Below are positions 22,713 to 34,908 of a stretch of 64,000 nt of DNA, in pieces; position 1 is the stretch's first letter; each line of letters opens with the position of its first letter. This DNA comes from Eustoma russellianum (lineage: Eukaryota > Streptophyta > Magnoliopsida > Gentianales > Gentianaceae): contig AP025066.1 of the NCBI GenBank assembly GCA_036186865.1, positions 10,123,999 to 10,187,998 on the forward strand. The letters are read 5' to 3'. Both the position numbers and the translations under genes were made by a program. A model generated the notes under the pieces. That model was not told the DNA's origin. It did no database searches and saw nothing but the letters and a program-made list of their open reading frames with translations.

Positions 22713-25700
22713 ATGGAATCTGGAAATCATTCTATGGTTGAATTGACATCAACCAATTATTCCATTTGGAGTCCGATGACGGAAGATTTGCTATACTATA
22801 AAGATTTGTTTGACCCAATTGATGTGGATAAAACCAAGAAAGATGACACGCCCACTAAACCAGAGAAGATGTCGGATAAAGAATGGGAAAAGCTAAAGAG
22901 AAAGACATTGGGAACAATTAGACAGTGGATTGACATTAGCATATTCAATCATGTGTCCCAAGAGATTGAGCCACTTGAGTTGTGGAGAAAATTGGAGGGT
23001 CTTTATGAAAGAAAGACTGCTCACAACAAGGCCTCATTGATTAAGAGACTTGTTAATCTCAAGTTGAAGCCAGGGAAGTCAGTTTCTGAGCATCTAAGTG
23101 ACTTTCAAGATATCATTAACAAGTTGATTGTGATGAAGATTGTTCTTGATGATGAGTTGCAGGCTTTATTCCTATTGAGTTCTTTGCCAGACAGTTGGGA
23201 AACGTTGGTTGTGTCCATCAGCAACTCAGCTCCAGATGGTACGCTTTCATTGGATGTCATTAAAGAGAGCATGTTTAATGAAGAGCTTAGAAGAAAGGAG
23301 AAGGGTGTTGATATTTCACAGGCACTTGTGGTAGAGAATAGAGGAAGAAGCAAGGGTAGATGTCCCAAGGGGCGTGGCAAGTCAAAGTACAGGTCCAAGT
23401 CCAAGGATGGGAGAGAACCCACGATATGTCACTATTGTAGCAAGCCTAGCCATATTCAAAAATTTTGCTATAAGTTGAAAAGAGATCAGCAAAAGAAGAA
23501 AAATGATCATCACAAAGAGGGTGAGGACAAGAATACAACTGCGACAGCTTCTACTTCAGATGATTCTGTTTCTTTGATTTGTACTACTGGTGATTGTTGT
23601 CATGTTGACAATTCCAGTTCTGAATGGCTTGTTGATACTGGGGCTTCTTATCATTGTGTTCCTGTTAAGAAGTACTTTATTGACTACCGAACTGGAGATT
23701 TTGGTAGTGTGAAGATGGAAAACCAGAGTTCAGCTAGTATTGTTGGAATTGGAGATATTCGAGTACAAACCAGTGTTGGGTGCTATTTGACATTAAGAGA
23801 TGTTCGCCACATTCCAGATTTACGCCTCAATTTATTGTCTGCTAATGTACTTGATCAAGAAGGTTACAAGCACACTTTTGGTGAGGGTAAATGGGAATTG
23901 TCTAAGGGTTTTTTGACTGTTGCTCGTGGCAAGCTCTGCTGCACCTTGTATAAGACACACTTGAAAGTGTGTACTAGTGAGTTGAATGCTGTTGATGAGA
24001 AAATTTCACCTAACTTATGGCACCGAAGATTGGGGCATGTCAGTGAGAAGGGTATAAAGTTGTTGGCTGGTAAGTCTCTTATTCCTGCTGATGTTACCAT
24101 TTCTCTTGAGCCTTGTGATCATTGTTTAGCAGGAAAGCAACATAGAGTTTCTTTTCCGAAGAGATCCACAAGAAAGAAAGTGAAGCTAGAGTTGGTCTAC
24201 TCTGATGTGTGTGGTCCCATAGAGGTGGAATCACTTGGTGATAACAAATACTTTGTTACTTTTATTGATGATGCTACTTGAAGAACTTGGGTTTATATGA
24301 TGAAGAACAAAAGCGAGGTGTTTGGTATCTTTCAGAAGTTTCATGTCATGGTGGAAAGGGAGTCAGATTGCAAATTAAAGCGTCTCCGAACCGATAATGG
24401 AGGTGAGTACACTTCAAATGAGTTTAAAGCATATTGCTCAAGATATGGCATTTGGCATGAAAGAACAGAACCTGGTACTCCACAACACAATGGTGTTGCC
24501 GAGAGGATGAACAGAACCATTGTTGAAAAAGTGAGATGTATGCTTAGGATGTCCAATCTTCCTAAGTCGTTTTTGGGAGAAGCAGTTGGAACCGCTGTGT
24601 ACTTGATAAATAGAGCACCATCAGTTCCTTTGGAGTTTGAGATTCCTGAGAGGGTTTGGTTCGAGAAAGATCCCTCTTATTCTCATTTGAGGGTGTTTGG
24701 ATGCAAGGCTTTCATGCATGTGCCGAAGGAACAGAGATTGAAGCTTGATTTCAAGACTTCTCCTTGTGTGTTTGTTGGATATGGTGATGAAGAGTTTGGT
24801 TACAGACTTTATGATCTAGCAAAGCAAAAAGTTGTGAGGAGTAGAGATGTTGTCTTTTATGAGCACGAGATGGATTTTCATCTCTTAGGTGCTGGTAAGT
24901 CTTATTCTACTGATTTCTCTCATGATGCTACTGATATGTCTCCTATTTCTGTTCCACATGATCAACAAAACCCGAGGATGGTCATGACACCATTCATGAA
25001 CATGACCATATTGAAGAGGTACAACCAGAAGTCGTTGTACCACAACCTGAAAATGAAGATGTAGATATTGAACATGGAGAGTCTTCTAATCAAGGGGAGC
25101 AATTCAGCCCACAAGTGGTAGAGCAAACAGTTAGAAAGTCAACCCGAGTTCGACAACCTTCAAGACTTTATCCCAGTTCAGAGTATATCCTAATCACAGA
25201 TGAGGGGGAGCCTGAGAGCCTTCAAGAGGTGTTGTCACATCCAGACAAAGACCATTGGCTCAAGGCTATGCAAGAAGAGATGGATTCTTTAAAGAAGAAT
25301 GAAACCTATGACTTGGTGAAGCGTCCAAAAGGAAAGAAAGTCTTGAAGAACATGTGGTTGTTTAAGAACAAGAAAGATGGCAACAAGCTAGTGAGGCGAA
25401 ATGCAAGACTAGTGGTGAAGGGATGCCACCAGAAGAAAGACATCGACTTTGATGAGATTTTTGCACCAGTAGTGAAGATGACTTCCATTCGTATAATTTT
25501 GGACTAGCTGCCAGTTTGGATCTTGAAATTGAACAACTTGATGTAAAAACTGCTTTTTACATGGTGATTTGCATAAGGAGATTTACATGGAGCAGCCGGA
25601 AGGATTTGAAGTCAAAGGTAAGGAGAATTTTGTTTGCAAGTTGAAAAAGAGTCTCTATGGACTTAAGCAGGCACCAAGGCAATGGTACCGCAAGTTTGAT

Positions 25701-26756
25701 TCCTTTATGAGTACTAATGGATACAAGCGGACTTCTGCAGATCCTTGTGTTTATTTTAGAAAGTTCTCTGAAGGTAACTTCATTATCCTTTGCTTGTATG
25801 TTGACGATATGCTGATAGTGGGACAAGATGTTGAGATGATTCGCAGGTTGAAAGAGGACTTGTCAAAGTCCTTTGATATGAAAGATTTGGGTCCTGCAAA
25901 GCAAATTCTTGGCATTGAAATTGTTCGTGATAGAAAAGCTGGTAAGCTTTGGTTGTCACAAGAGAAGTATATTGAACGGGTGCTTGAAAGGTTCAATATG
26001 AAGAATGTCAAGCCAGTTAATACACCACTTGCAGGTCATTTCAAGTTGAGCAAGCGGTGTTGTCCTACTACCGAGAAAGAGAAGGAAAGTATGTCACATA
26101 TTCCTTACTCCTCTGCTGTTGGTTCATTGATGCATGCTATGGTTTGTACAAGACCGGATATAGCATATGCTGTTGGATTGGTTAGCAGATTCTTGGCTAA
26201 TCCTGGTAAGGTTCACTGGGAAGCTGTAAAGTGTATCTTGAGATATTTGCATGGCACCTCAAAATTGAGTTTGTGTTTTGGAGGTGGTGAGCCTATTCTT
26301 GAGGGATTTACAGATGCTGACATGGCTGGTGATATTGATAACAGAAGGTCTACCTCTGGTTACTTGTTCGAATTTGCAGGGGGCCATTTCATGGCAATCC
26401 AAGCTACAGAAGTGTGTAGCATTGTCTACTACCGAGGCAGAGTATATAGCAGCTGTGGAAGCATGCAAAGAAATGCTTTGGTTAAAGCGTTTCTTCCAAG
26501 AGTTAGGTTTGAAGCAAAGTGAGTATGTTGTGTTTTGTGATAGTCAAAGTGCTATGGACTTGAGTAAAAATAGCATGTATCATGCCCGTACGAAGCATAT
26601 TGATGTAAGATATCATTGGTTGCGTGATGTCATTGAAGAGCAACTAATGAAGTTGAAGAAGATCCACACCAACAAGAATGGTGCTGATATGTTGACAAAG
26701 ACAGTTCCAGGAAGCAAGCTTGAATTTTGTTCCAAGCTTGCAGGTATGTCCTATTG
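22713..26756 (+). pseudogene. Copia Gag-Pol polyprotein with few lesions
   Basis: The Gag begins MESGNHSMVELTSTNYSIW and contains knuckle CHYCSKPSHIQKFC (about residues 239-252). Protease: WLVDTGASYHC. GAG-pre-integrase: LWHRRLGHVSEKG with CDHC. Integrase: SDVCGPIEVESLG, then LRTDNGGEY and NGVAERMNR, giving the D-D-E set. RT: catalytic CLYVDDMLIVG. RNase H ends with KHIDVRYHWLRDVIEEQ and ADMLTKTVPG. Lesions: TGA after FVTFIDDAT at 24279-24281 (likely CGA to TGA), a frameshift near 24970, single-base losses near 25505 and 25555, and a shift near 26382 in RNase H. The catalytic motifs themselves are intact, so the copy died recently by point decay. Confidence 0.9.
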
Positions 26757-26791
26757 ATGAGCTTTGCGTATGGTCTTCCCCAAATTGGGCT

Positions 26792-26802
26792 GGAGGGGGA
26801 GA
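26792..26802 (+). other. Polypurine tract of the intronic copia element
   Basis: GGAGGGGGAGA directly before the 3' LTR; it would prime plus-strand DNA synthesis. Confidence 0.85.
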
Positions 26803-26803
26803 T

Positions 26804-27543
26804 TGTTGTGGTATTGTGAGTCCAGCCCATTTATTCCTATCATTTTACTTTGTGAAGCCCAAATAATTTGGGCATTAGGGTACATCTCTTAGAAGTCCTG
26901 TAAGGGGGTGTTTTGAAGTCTGAAGTCGACTAGACAGAGGGAGTGGGGAAACACACGAGAAAAACAGAGAAAAAGAGAGAGAGGCAGGTTATCGCAGATT
27001 GCAGTTTTTTTGGGCAGCCTCCGCTTCTTTGACGATCGCCGGAGATCCAACCATTGGATTTTGCTAAAATTTGGACAGCTTTTTCGGAACACACAGGGCT
27101 ACATTCTGACTGTTCAAAATTTCAATCCAAGCTCTGGATCGTTCGTAATCGCTGCTGGTGTCAGCTGCAATTTTGGTGACATTTCTGCATTTTTTGTTCT
27201 CTCTCAATTGTTGTCTCTTATGTATGTTATTGTTGGTAGGATGTAACATCCTTGTAGACTGATTTGGGTATTTTTACCCTCAATTTGCATAATAAGAGAA
27301 GAAGAAGGGTGGACTCCTTACAAGTCCCGTGGTTTTTTATCCTTCACATTGAAGGGGTTTTTCCACGTATAAATCTCTTGTGTTATTTGAAGCTTTATCT
27401 TTGATAATTTGCTTGTGGTTTTGATGTGAGATTGATCTTTGCTTGGTGAATCAATTGTGGTGGATTGAGTTAAGCATTTTGGTTGGTTGTCTTGAAGTTT
27501 ATCCTTGTAGGTGTTGTATCCTACTTGTTGTTTCTCCCCTACA
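26804..27543 (+). repeat. 3' LTR of the intronic copia element
   Basis: 740 bp, pairs with 21941-22678 and is followed by GCTAT (27544-27548). Confidence 0.93.
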
Positions 27544-27688
27544 GCTATGTGTGGCTGAAAATATGCATTTTGCTTCCCTCTGTTTTTTTAAAATAAACCA
27601 GATGCACATCCTGACATGTCCAAAACGTATTGGATTTGACACGTATTATAAATTTTCATTTTGTTAACAAAGAAACTCTTCTGAACAG

Positions 27689-27823
27689 TTGCATCATTGG
27701 ATTAGAGGTCCTCCAAATTTGTATGATATTAGTGGAAGTGCTCATTTCATAAACAAATGTGATAATGGAATTGTCATTCACCGTAATATAGATTCAAAGG
27801 CTGGCCCCATTGATCAAGTTCAG
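27689..27823 (+). pseudogene. TWINKLE-like exon fragment 2
   Basis: Follows acceptor CTGAACAG and ends at donor CAG/GTAGG. It reads LHHWIRGPPNLYDISGSAHF then INKCDNGIVIHRN, ending AGPIDQVQ. This is the strongly conserved region around helicase motif H4 of TWINKLE/T7 gp4-type hexameric helicases, which contacts single-stranded DNA. The exon is intact, with clean splice sites. It continues directly the frame of the fragment at 20754, separated by an intron that now holds a copia element. Confidence 0.8.
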
Positions 27824-27908
27824 GTAGGATAGGATCTCCAGTTCCAAGATTTATTTCCATTTGCCATGATGTAATCATGAATATATGGTTTGAAATATGG
27901 TTGTTCAG

Positions 27909-27968
27909 GTTTGTGTGCGGAAGTTACGGAACAAGGTCATAGGAACAAGCATTCTCATCTTATTATAG
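27909..27968 (+). pseudogene. TWINKLE-like exon fragment 3 with frameshift
   Basis: After an 85-bp intron (27824-27908, GT...CAG) the frame reads VCVRKLRNKVIGTS and soon stops at TAG (27966-27968). A few bases appear lost after GGAACA: in another frame the following bases give AFLSYYRY, close to the AFLSYNR-type sequence expected at the family's C-terminus. This suggests a small deletion in the last coding part. A downstream terminal exon is not evident. Confidence 0.72.
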
Positions 27969-29639
27969 GTATCAAAACTTTCCATCATGCTTTTTGATTG
28001 ATTAATATCGTTTTCAAGTGCTTCTCCTTCATATTTGATTGTGCGCCTAAATATATACCCAGTACATGCATAACATGACACCAATATCATGAACTCTATT
28101 AAGTGTTGAATGATTTGCCTTCTCTTTGTCAAGGTTCAACCTTGTGGTGTAAATATTTTCTAGTTCAAGGGTTCATTGTTGCTCAGAATTCCATCCCTCC
28201 CCCTCCCCCTCCACCCCCACTCCATTTTTTTTTGTAAATTGATATCGTAAACTGTCTTTGTGGGTCACTGGCGAAGTCGGATCTTCACCTAATAGAAATT
28301 ACCCAAAAGGAAAAAAAACACCGTCCAAGTCTTGTACAGACATAGTTTGCTGACAGAACTAATGTTTTCATAAATATGCACAAGTTGAACAACGTTAAAA
28401 GTCTCAGAGCTATTAGTCCGTGGAAAGCTCTTTGACGCTCAAGTCGGTTACGAGTTTTACTATGTTGCTATATTGGAATATTAGAGAAACATGTCTCATT
28501 TTTTGTTTTGTGGATGTGATTTTTTGCTTAATGGATTCAACCTGATCTTTCGTGGGACACTTTCTGCCCTCTTATATGGCCTAGGCAGCCAATGCATGTT
28601 GAGGAGCTACAGGAAAGTGCCACGTGTCCTATCCTGCTGGTTAACTGCTTCTGCATGATTGTCAAGGCGCCATGTGTCACGTTGCATGGCTAAATTACTT
28701 GCTAGTAGGTGTCTGCTCTGGCAGGTGCCTAGTTGGCCGAGTCGAGAAGGATCGGCTCAGAACGTGGAAGTGTCGCTAAGCAGTGAAGTTGAGGCATCGA
28801 GTCCATGGTCGATCTGCAGTGAATAGCTAAGGCGTGTGTATGTGCCGTGGTGGTAAATGACCGAGTTGATCATATTTGACCTTCCCGAGTGGGTCATACT
28901 GATAATGACCCAAGGCCTGAGCCAAAGCCTAGGGGGCGACCTGCATCCTTTTCGCCACGTCGGCTTCAGCTTGTAGCTGGACCCGTGTAGCTGAGGTGAG
29001 CCTAAGACGACCTAGGTCTTTAAAAAACCAAATTACGTTGACTGTGACGAGCCGAGGTGGTAACACTTGTGGTTATTCTAGGTAATAGTTTGTCCTCATC
29101 AGAGGCCTTCAGATTAGGCTTACTGAGTAGAGGATAGAAGACTAATCTTTTAGTAACATGAAAAATTGATGACTGCTCCATTTACGCATGGCTCTGACGT
29201 GTCAAACTCTGATTAAGTACCTAACATGCAGTATTAATGACATATGCTGGCGCAGGTTCTAGAGCGGTTTTAAACGCATTTCCATTCATTTTGCCACCGC
29301 TTTGTATTTTGAGCATCGGGTACTCCAAAAATTCTCATTCACCCAAAAATTTTAAGGTTCAAAACCCTTCGTTTGTCTCTTCCATCTTTATTTTTGTCTT
29401 CGACTTCTGAATTTTCTTTCTCTGCAAAAACTCTTTTAGACCATCTTTCGGTGTCCATTTATCCTTCCCGTTAGTAACTCTTTCTCCGCCCTATTTCTTC
29501 CTTCGTCTAAACTCCATATAAGTCTTCTGTCTCTTTCATCTGTTTTACTTCTCTGTCTAACTGTGTTTTGATTATGTCTTCCCTTCGAATTCTGTAGATT
29601 CACAAAACATCTCAGAGGGTCTTTCCAATGCCGGTGGCT
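27969..29639. other. Gene-free stretch, no recognised feature
   Basis: Contains a C-rich low-complexity tract near 28190-28230 and a relatively GC-rich block near 28560-29080. No frame, LTR boundary or RNA gene can be supported. The GC-rich block may be old transposon sequence. Confidence 0.45.
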
Positions 29640-29719
29640 GGATAGCAAGGATTGAGTCTCCTCTTTCTCTGGAGAAGATGGCTTCTGACGACAACCCTCA
29701 CCCACTTAGAGGCTAAGGA

Positions 29720-30119
29720 AGGCCATGAGCCCTTATAGGGGTCTGGCACGGATGTTGGGCCTAAAGATATTGTTCTAATGGCAGAGCAGCACGTGTTGCT
29801 GACAGAATATAATTTTGGATAGCAGACAGTGGTTTCTTTCATCCCTCAGATCGTTGACCCTTCAACCTTGTCTTTTGGTATAATCCATAGAGGTTCTCCA
29901 TCCGTAGAAGTTTAGGAGTCTTTATGTACCTTAAACTTAGCCGATCTCACACATTTGTGTGAGGTTTATAAAATATATTGTTCACAGCTTGATCCTATTT
30001 TGCCCCCGTGTGGTCGGATAGCTTATAGACCCCTAGTATAGTACGAGGCTGTTTACAAGCCGTACTTCAAGTTTTAGAATTTTATAAGATTAGGCTTCCT
30101 TAAATCAAACCCTACGGCT
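29720..30119 (+). pseudogene. Decayed transposon-like ORF interrupted only by TAG codons
   Basis: One frame runs from about 29720 through ATG 29778 to the junction with the gypsy LTR fragment at 30120. It reads MAEQHVLLTEYNFG, TVVSFIPQIVDPSTLSFG, ADLTHLCEVYKIYCSQLDP and PPCGRIAYRPLV. Inside it are stops only of the type TAG (about five), each where Gln would fit. This resembles the N-terminal part of proteins encoded by some plant mobile elements, but I cannot name the family. CAG to TAG is the change expected from deamination of methylated CHG cytosines. Confidence 0.4.
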
Positions 30120-30504
30120 GAAGAAACTGGGTAGAATTTGTCCACTTGTAATTTTCTCAACTTATGTAAGAAAATTAGTTAATTATAGAAGAAGAATAAA
30201 AATATTCTTACACTTGTGCTAGGTGGGGGGACTACCTTGTGGGTATTTGGTGGGCAGAATAGGACAAAAATTTTGTCCACCTTATTTTCTATGTCCTACG
30301 TTTTCTTTTTTTTTAATTTACTTGGAAAAATAAATTTTGTGCCCTACATATAAGTCCACTTGTTTATTTGTTATATTTACTAGGTTGCTTAAGGGAGTTT
30401 AATTAATTTAATTACACGCACACATGACATAACACACATATAACACACTGAGTATGGTACGACGATATAAATTCTTATGCACGTAGCAAGAGTCGGGTGT
30501 AACA
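30120..30504 (-). repeat. Truncated 3' LTR of gypsy A
   Basis: Matches 61301-61686 over its whole length (for example GGTAGAATTTGTCCACTTGT and AAGTCCACTT). On the minus strand it starts TGTTACACCC and stops after 385 bp, so about 90 percent of the LTR is missing. Confidence 0.85.
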
Positions 30505-30513
30505 TCCCCCTTA
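30505..30513 (-). other. Polypurine tract of gypsy A
   Basis: Minus strand TAAGGGGGA directly before the LTR start TGTTACA. Confidence 0.8.
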
Positions 30514-32357
30514 TAAGAAGTTTCAGCCTCCAAACTTACATACCTCAGTCAAAAGTCGAGGGTGCTGCTCCCTCATCTGCCGTTCTGGCTCCCACGTAGC
30601 TTCCCGCTCGGAATGATGGCTCCATTGTACCTTCATGAATGGGATCGACCTACTCCGCAACACCTGCTCCTTTCGGTCTAGAATACGTGCCAGAACCTCG
30701 TCATAGGAAGCATCGTCTCGGATCTCCAACTGCTGATGCTCCAAAACGTGACTCAGGTCATGCACGTATCTCCGCAGCTGTGACTATGGAATACATCGTT
30801 GATCTGCGATAGTGATGGAGGCAGTGCTAGCTGGTATGCTACGTGTGCAATCTTCTCCAATAACTCATATGGCCCAATGAAGCAAGTACTCAACTTTCTA
30901 ACTCCGAAATGCATCACTCGTTTTGTCGGTGAGACCCTCATATACACCTCACACCAACCTCGAACTCGATAGGTCATCGTCTCGAGTTCGCCCAGCTCTT
31001 AGTGTGGTCCTGGGCTACCTTCAGCCTCTCGCGTATCAACCAGATCTTATCTCTGGTCTGCTCCACTAACTCTGGCCTGGTAATTGCCCTTTCTCCGACC
31101 TCATCCCAATATAATGGTGACCGGCACTTCCGTCCATATGACGCCTCAAATGGTGTCATCCCGATCGAGATGTGGTAACTGTTATATACGAAAACTCCAT
31201 CAACTTCACTGATATATCCCAGCTACCACTTAAATCCAATGCACAACACGTAACATATCCTCAAGCGTTTGTATGGTCCTCTCAGTCTGCCCATCAGTTT
31301 GTGGGTGAAATGCTGTACTCATCCGAATATCCATACCCATAGCACGCAAAAACACGGTCCAGAATCTCTAGGTGAAACGCAGATCTCGGTCACAAGCAAT
31401 ACTCATTGATACTCCATGCAGGCTCACTATATCATCCATATACATCTGTACCAACCTCTCCATCGACGCCTGAATAGACATGAGTAGAAAGTGCGCCGAT
31501 TTAGTGAGTCTGTCTACAATCACCCATATTGTATCACTACTGCTTCGAATCCTCGAAAATTCGGTGACGAAATCCCATAGTAATGTACTCCCACTTCTAC
31601 TCGGGAATCTCCAAGGGCTGTAGAAGACCGGCGGGCCGCTGATGCTCTGCCTTCACCTGCTGACACACCAAACACCGCTCCACATACTCAGCAATCTGAT
31701 GCTTCATCTAATTCCACCAATAGTGTTGTCTCAAATCCTGGACATCTTAGTGGTTCTGGGTGAATCGACAGTCACGAACTATGGGCCTCCTTAAGAATCT
31801 CCCTCTTCAGCTCATCATCGTCAGGTACACATAATCTACCTCTAAACCATAGACTTTCATCACTGTGCAACTGAAAATCATCAGTATGTGCCTGCTTAAC
31901 TCTCTCGGTAATCCTCAACAAAGCTGCATCACCTCGCTGGGCATTCTTAATCGGTCAATCAAAGTAGGAGAAATTACCAATGCGGCTAGAACATTAGCTG
32001 TCGATTCGACCATAATTAATCTGAACTCGACCATCTCTCTCTCAAGAGGGGTCTGCCTCGCATGACTTGACTTCCTACTCAATGCAACCGCCACCTTATT
32101 AGCTTTACATGGATGATAGTGAATCGCGAGGTCATAGTCCTTAATGAGTTCGAGCCATCCGCTGCCTCATATTCAACTATTTCAGGGTGAACAGATACTT
32201 CGAACTTTTATTGTGAGTGTATACCTTGCACCGTTCCCCAAATAGGTAGTGTCTCTAGATCTTCAATGCAAATACTACGGCTGCCAACTCTAGATCATGC
32301 ACTGGGTAATTCTGCTCATACGGCTTCAGATGTAGATATTCTACATCAGAACGCAAT

Positions 32358-32425
32358 CGACAAGAAAAGGGTTAACGCATTTATTGAATATGGTATTCAC
32401 AAAGGGAAGTCATTTATTTGTTTAC
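32358..32425 (-). other. Gypsy A intron 3 (RNase H), decayed acceptor
   Basis: 68 bp on the minus strand between GDASRNGL and the sequence corresponding to G-C-V-L-M. It starts GTAAACAAATAAATG. The acceptor position reads CG where AG is expected. Same place and phase as the 67-bp intron of element C at 50131-50197. Confidence 0.65.
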
Positions 32426-33102
32426 TTAAACCATTTCTTGAGGCGTCACCATAGACAATATAACTCTTGCTGAAACTAGGATGTGCTAACACTGGAGCTG
32501 AGGTCAGCTTCTGCTTAAGCTCTGTGAAGCTCCTCTTGTAGTCACCAGTCCAGTCAAACTTCATCTTCTTGGGTCAACTAGGTCAGCGGAATGTTATCTT
32601 GGAGAACCCCTCTACAAACTTCCGGTAATAGCTTGCTAATCCAATAAAACTTCTGACCTTGGTAACATTCGTCGGTCATGGCCACTCTGTAATTGCTTGG
32701 ATCTTCTTGGGATCAACTGATATACCTGCCTCCGAGATGACATGTCCCAAGAATGCAACACTGCGCAATCAGAACTCGCACTTGCTGAATTTGGTGCAAA
32801 GTTGCTTCTCTCGTAATATGCTCAGAACGATCCGCAAGTGCTCGGCGTGGGGTATCCTCATCCGGTGAATAAACAAGAATATCGTCGATGAAGAACACTA
32901 TGAACTTATCCAGCTGCTATCAAAACACCGTATTCATGAGGTCCATAAATGTGGCCGGGGCATTAGTCAACCCAAATGGCATCACTAGAAACTCGTAATG
33001 TCCATATTGAGTCCTAAAGGCAGTCTTCGCCACATCATCTGTCTTGATCTTCAACTGGTTATATCCAGAACGAAGATCGATCTTGCTGAACACTTTAGTG
33101 CC

Positions 33103-33175
33103 CTGCATTCAAGTGTAAAGTTTATATTAGTCTAACATTGCTACGAACGAATTATTAACAAAATAAGTTGTTTAC
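33103..33175 (-). other. Gypsy A intron 2 (RT)
   Basis: 73 bp on the minus strand, GTAAACAAC...GAATGCAG, between LSEQLR and GTKVFSKIDL. Phase 0, same site as the 75-bp intron of element C (49377-49451). It contains in-frame stops and both GT and AG ends. Confidence 0.8.
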
Positions 33176-33999
33176 TCTCAATTGTTCAGAGAGATCGTCG
33201 ATCCGAGGCAAGTGGTACTTATTCTTAATGGTGATCTTGTTCAGCTCCCTGTAATCGATACATAGACGCATGTTGCCATCCTTTTTCTTAACAAACAGTA
33301 CAGGTGCCCCCAAGGTGAAACTTCTTATCTATCAGCTCCTGCAACTGTACCTTCATCTCCTTTAACTCATCTGGAGCCATCCGATATGGGGCCTTAGAGA
33401 TCGGCTCTGCTCTGGGTATCACATTAATCTTAAATCCAATCTCCCGATCAAGTGGCAAGCCTGGCAAATCATCCGGAGATACATCTGGTACTCTCGAACA
33501 ATTAGAATGCTATCGAGCGAAAGCATCTCGGACTCAACGTCAATGGCGTATACATGAAAGCCTACATCTCATTTCCTCAATGCTCTGAAAGCATGTGCTA
33601 CATTCAGGTAAATATTCTGCAGAGCCTTTTTCCACTTACTGTTACCCTGATGGGTAACCTCCTCTCGGCCTGGATTCTTGATGACTACCCGCTTCCCTCG
33701 TCAATCGATAGGCATGATTGTGAAACAACCAATCCAAGCCTAGAATCACATCAAAATCTTTCATCTATATCGGAACCAATGTCGCCTCGAACTGTTGTCC
33801 CTCTATTTTGATGCCGCAATTTTTATATAGATGGTATGAGATAATTACCTGGTCTCCAGCTGCCTGAACTCTATAAGGAGTCTTTAGCTAGGTAGGACAG
33901 CTGCTCATGTTCCTGGCAAACCTCTTAGACAAAAATGAGTGGCTTACACTACTATCGAACAACACATTCGTCAGAATGTTTTTTTTACTAAAATCGCAC

Positions 34000-34148
34000 C
34001 TGATAACATTCACAATTCAAGCATAGGGTTTCTAAATCAAGCACATAATAAACACAATTTAGGATTTCTAAAGCAGTTAACAACAATGCAACGTATCATT
34101 CAAAACAAGTAAATATCAATCGCATTCAAACTGCATAATCAAATATAC
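34000..34148 (-). other. Gypsy A intron 1 (Gag-protease junction)
   Basis: 149 bp on the minus strand, GTATATTTG...TGTTATCAG, between APDVVIG and AILVKK. Phase 1, same site as the 89-bp intron of element C (48446-48534). Confidence 0.8.
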
Positions 34149-34650
34149 CTATCACGACATCTGGTGCATCCTGAACCTCCATGTTGGTCATCACATGAAC
34201 TCAGGCGTTAGCCCGTGGATGACCTCCCTGCTACTGTGCACCTCCCTATGGCCTATTCTTCCTCTCTAGGCAGTCTTTGATCATGTGCCTAGTCCTACCG
34301 CACCCAAAACATGTTCCTATCCCGATGTGGCACTTATCAGTCTGCTACCTCTGACGTTGCTAACCCCTCGGAATAGTTGGTGCCTGTGGACGCTGCAGCT
34401 GCTGATGCTAGCATTGGAGTAGCGGCTGTTGTTGAATCTGCTGCTGGCACAGAGGCTACGGCTGGCGCTGAACTGGGGTCGCGACTAGGGTCATTCGCAT
34501 GGCCTCCTTTGAAACTTGGTCCGCTGCCCAGACTGATCATCTGTAACAGTACCTACGGCGGGAGAGGTAACTGCGCCTATCTATCAGATCACAATCTTCC
34601 TCGTGGTTGTGAGGCCATCCTATCGAAATAGTCATTTCTGCAAAATCGAT
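34149..34650 (-). pseudogene. Gypsy A Gag, reduced to its C-terminal part
   Basis: The minus strand keeps a CCHC knuckle CFGCGRTRHMIKDC (near 34270-34320) preceded by an Ala/Ser/Thr/Pro-rich segment (34337-34540). Only about 570 bp separate the primer site from the knuckle, against more than 1 kb in element C. Most of the Gag core is therefore missing, probably by an internal deletion. Confidence 0.7.
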
Positions 34651-34896
34651 CCACATATAAACATAAATAAAATTTCGAATTAAATGATTTATTCATATTC
34701 TGAAAGGAAAAGTCTAAGTGTTTTATCAGGTATTAAGTAAAGCAAGGTTGTTCTAATCATCCTTGTTGAACCATTCTAAGAGATCTATTTTAAGGCCGAT
34801 ACACTCAGTCTAAAATCATTACTTAAACTCTAAGATCATAGTCTAAGTACATGTCGTCGTTTACCTTATGTTGCCCGCTGTGGATCTAGAGCCTAG

Positions 34897-34908
34897 GCTC
34901 TGATACCA
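34897..34908 (-). other. Primer binding site of gypsy A
   Basis: Plus strand GCTCTGATACCA is the complement of the Met-tRNA primer site, two bases from the LTR edge at 34911. Confidence 0.88.

Larger units (their letters stand above)
21941..27543 (+). mobile_element. Nearly complete Ty1/copia element in the TWINKLE-like intron
   Basis: LTRs 21941-22678 and 26804-27543, TG...CA ends, Met-tRNA primer site at 22681, polypurine tract at 26792-26802, and GCTAT duplications at 21936-21940 and 27544-27548. It has one Gag-Pol frame in copia order (Gag, protease, integrase, RT, RNase H), broken by one nonsense codon and a few single-base changes. The LTRs differ at roughly 25 positions by eye over 740 bp, so the insertion is moderately old. 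It lies in the same orientation as the host exons. A Tnt1/Tork-like identity is my guess. Confidence 0.93.
30530..33999 (-). pseudogene. Gypsy A Pol (PR, RT, RNase H, INT, chromodomain), decayed
   Basis: Minus strand. After intron 1 the protease start reads ILVKKTF, a stop, then TNVLFDS and SHSF. RT: after intron 2, KVFSKIDLRSGYNQL, YGHYEFLVMPFGLTNAPATF and FFIDDILVYSPDED. RNase H: YGDASRNGL before intron 3, then a deletion that joins to LKPYEQNYPVHDLELA. Integrase end: MTPFEASYGRKCRSPLYWDE. C-terminus: FIGPYELLEKIAHVAYQLALP. Chromodomain near 30560-30700: ARILDRKEQVLRSRSIPF, FMKVQWSHHSEREATWE. Many stops and shifts make it non-functional. Domain wording matches element C closely enough to place both in the Tekay/Del group. 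Confidence 0.85.

Noticed and set aside
28560..29080. GC-rich block considered as an exon or rRNA fragment
   Set aside because: No open frame or recognisable rRNA/tRNA sequence; no support for any function.
34377..34631. Ala-rich plus-strand frame
   Set aside because: Shadow of the Ala/Ser-rich Gag segment on the minus strand of gypsy A.
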